NCBI GenBank assembly: GCA_014383605.1
Contig: JACNHM010000300.1
Location: forward strand, 1 to 12,422
From: Chloroflexota bacterium
GTDB lineage: Bacteria > Chloroflexota > Anaerolineae > UBA3071
Direction: 5' to 3'
DNA length: 12,422 nt
Made by a program: the position numbers and the translations under genes. The notes beneath the pieces are model-generated. The model made no database searches, had not been told where the DNA came from, and worked only from the letters and a program-made list of their open reading frames with translations. Each line of letters begins with the position of its first letter. The first letter of the stretch is position 1. Below, piece by piece: positions 12,421 through 12,422 of the stretch.

Positions 12421-12422
12421 AA
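12398..12422. repeat. AAAACGT tandem repeat (microsatellite)
   Basis: Three full copies of AAAACGT and then AAAA up to the window edge, probably continuing beyond it. It overlaps the last codons and stop of osmC. A unit of seven is not a multiple of three, so changes in copy number would change the frame of the tail, though a TAA appears early in each frame. Confidence 0.9.

Overview
The window is GC-rich bacterial DNA. Gene content is typical of an environmental, probably anaerobic or facultative bacterium: DrrAB-like exporters, an Fe-S protein with a corrinoid-protein-type cluster motif, a DUF5678-like protein next to a retropepsin-like protease, dispersed palindromic repeats, and an AAAACGT microsatellite. 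This mix fits Chloroflexota (Anaerolineae-like), but no marker gene proves it. No rRNA, tRNA, CRISPR array, transposase or integrase was seen.

Layout. (1) 1-667, minus strand: the start of an ACR3-type arsenite efflux gene behind an arsenite-type ArsR repressor, with a near-consensus promoter overlapped by a palindromic operator. (2) 668-978: a gene-free stretch with palindromes. (3) 979-7954, minus strand: one long tightly packed gene run behind a perfect TTGACA-N17-TATAAT promoter. In order of transcription it holds a PadR regulator, a tiny Cys/His-rich coiled-coil protein, a small two-helix membrane protein, a LmbE/PIG-L deacetylase, ABC exporter pair 1, a MOT1-type molybdate/sulfate permease, ABC exporter pair 2 and a 4Fe-4S protein. 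(4) 8058-9997, minus strand: an ArsP/COG0701-type permease, a thioredoxin-like CPKC protein and a zinc-ribbon protein. (5) 10011-10871, plus strand: a two-gene unit with its own promoter, a Phd-like/DUF5678-like protein coupled to a retropepsin-like aspartic protease. (6) 10932-11344, minus strand: a second ArsR with its own promoter and operator. (7) 11398-12422, plus strand: a CsoR/FrmR-family sensor, a 27-residue membrane peptide and an OsmC-type peroxidase whose 3' end runs into an AAAACGT microsatellite.

The common theme is metalloid, thiol and oxidative defence. Four small metal- or thiol-type regulators (two ArsR, one PadR with an N-terminal Cys/His cluster, one CsoR-family) each sit beside transporters or redox proteins. 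Arsenite or organo-metalloid efflux, thiol redox chemistry, peroxide or persulfide handling and ABC export therefore look grouped in one accessory island. The plus-strand unit in (5) breaks what would otherwise be a classic arsR-permease-thioredoxin run.

The best candidates for something undescribed are the Phd/DUF5678-retropepsin pair and the ten-gene PadR operon that places a MOT1 permease between two DrrAB-like exporters. Start sites were chosen by Shine-Dalgarno quality and overlap with the upstream gene. No computation or database search was run.
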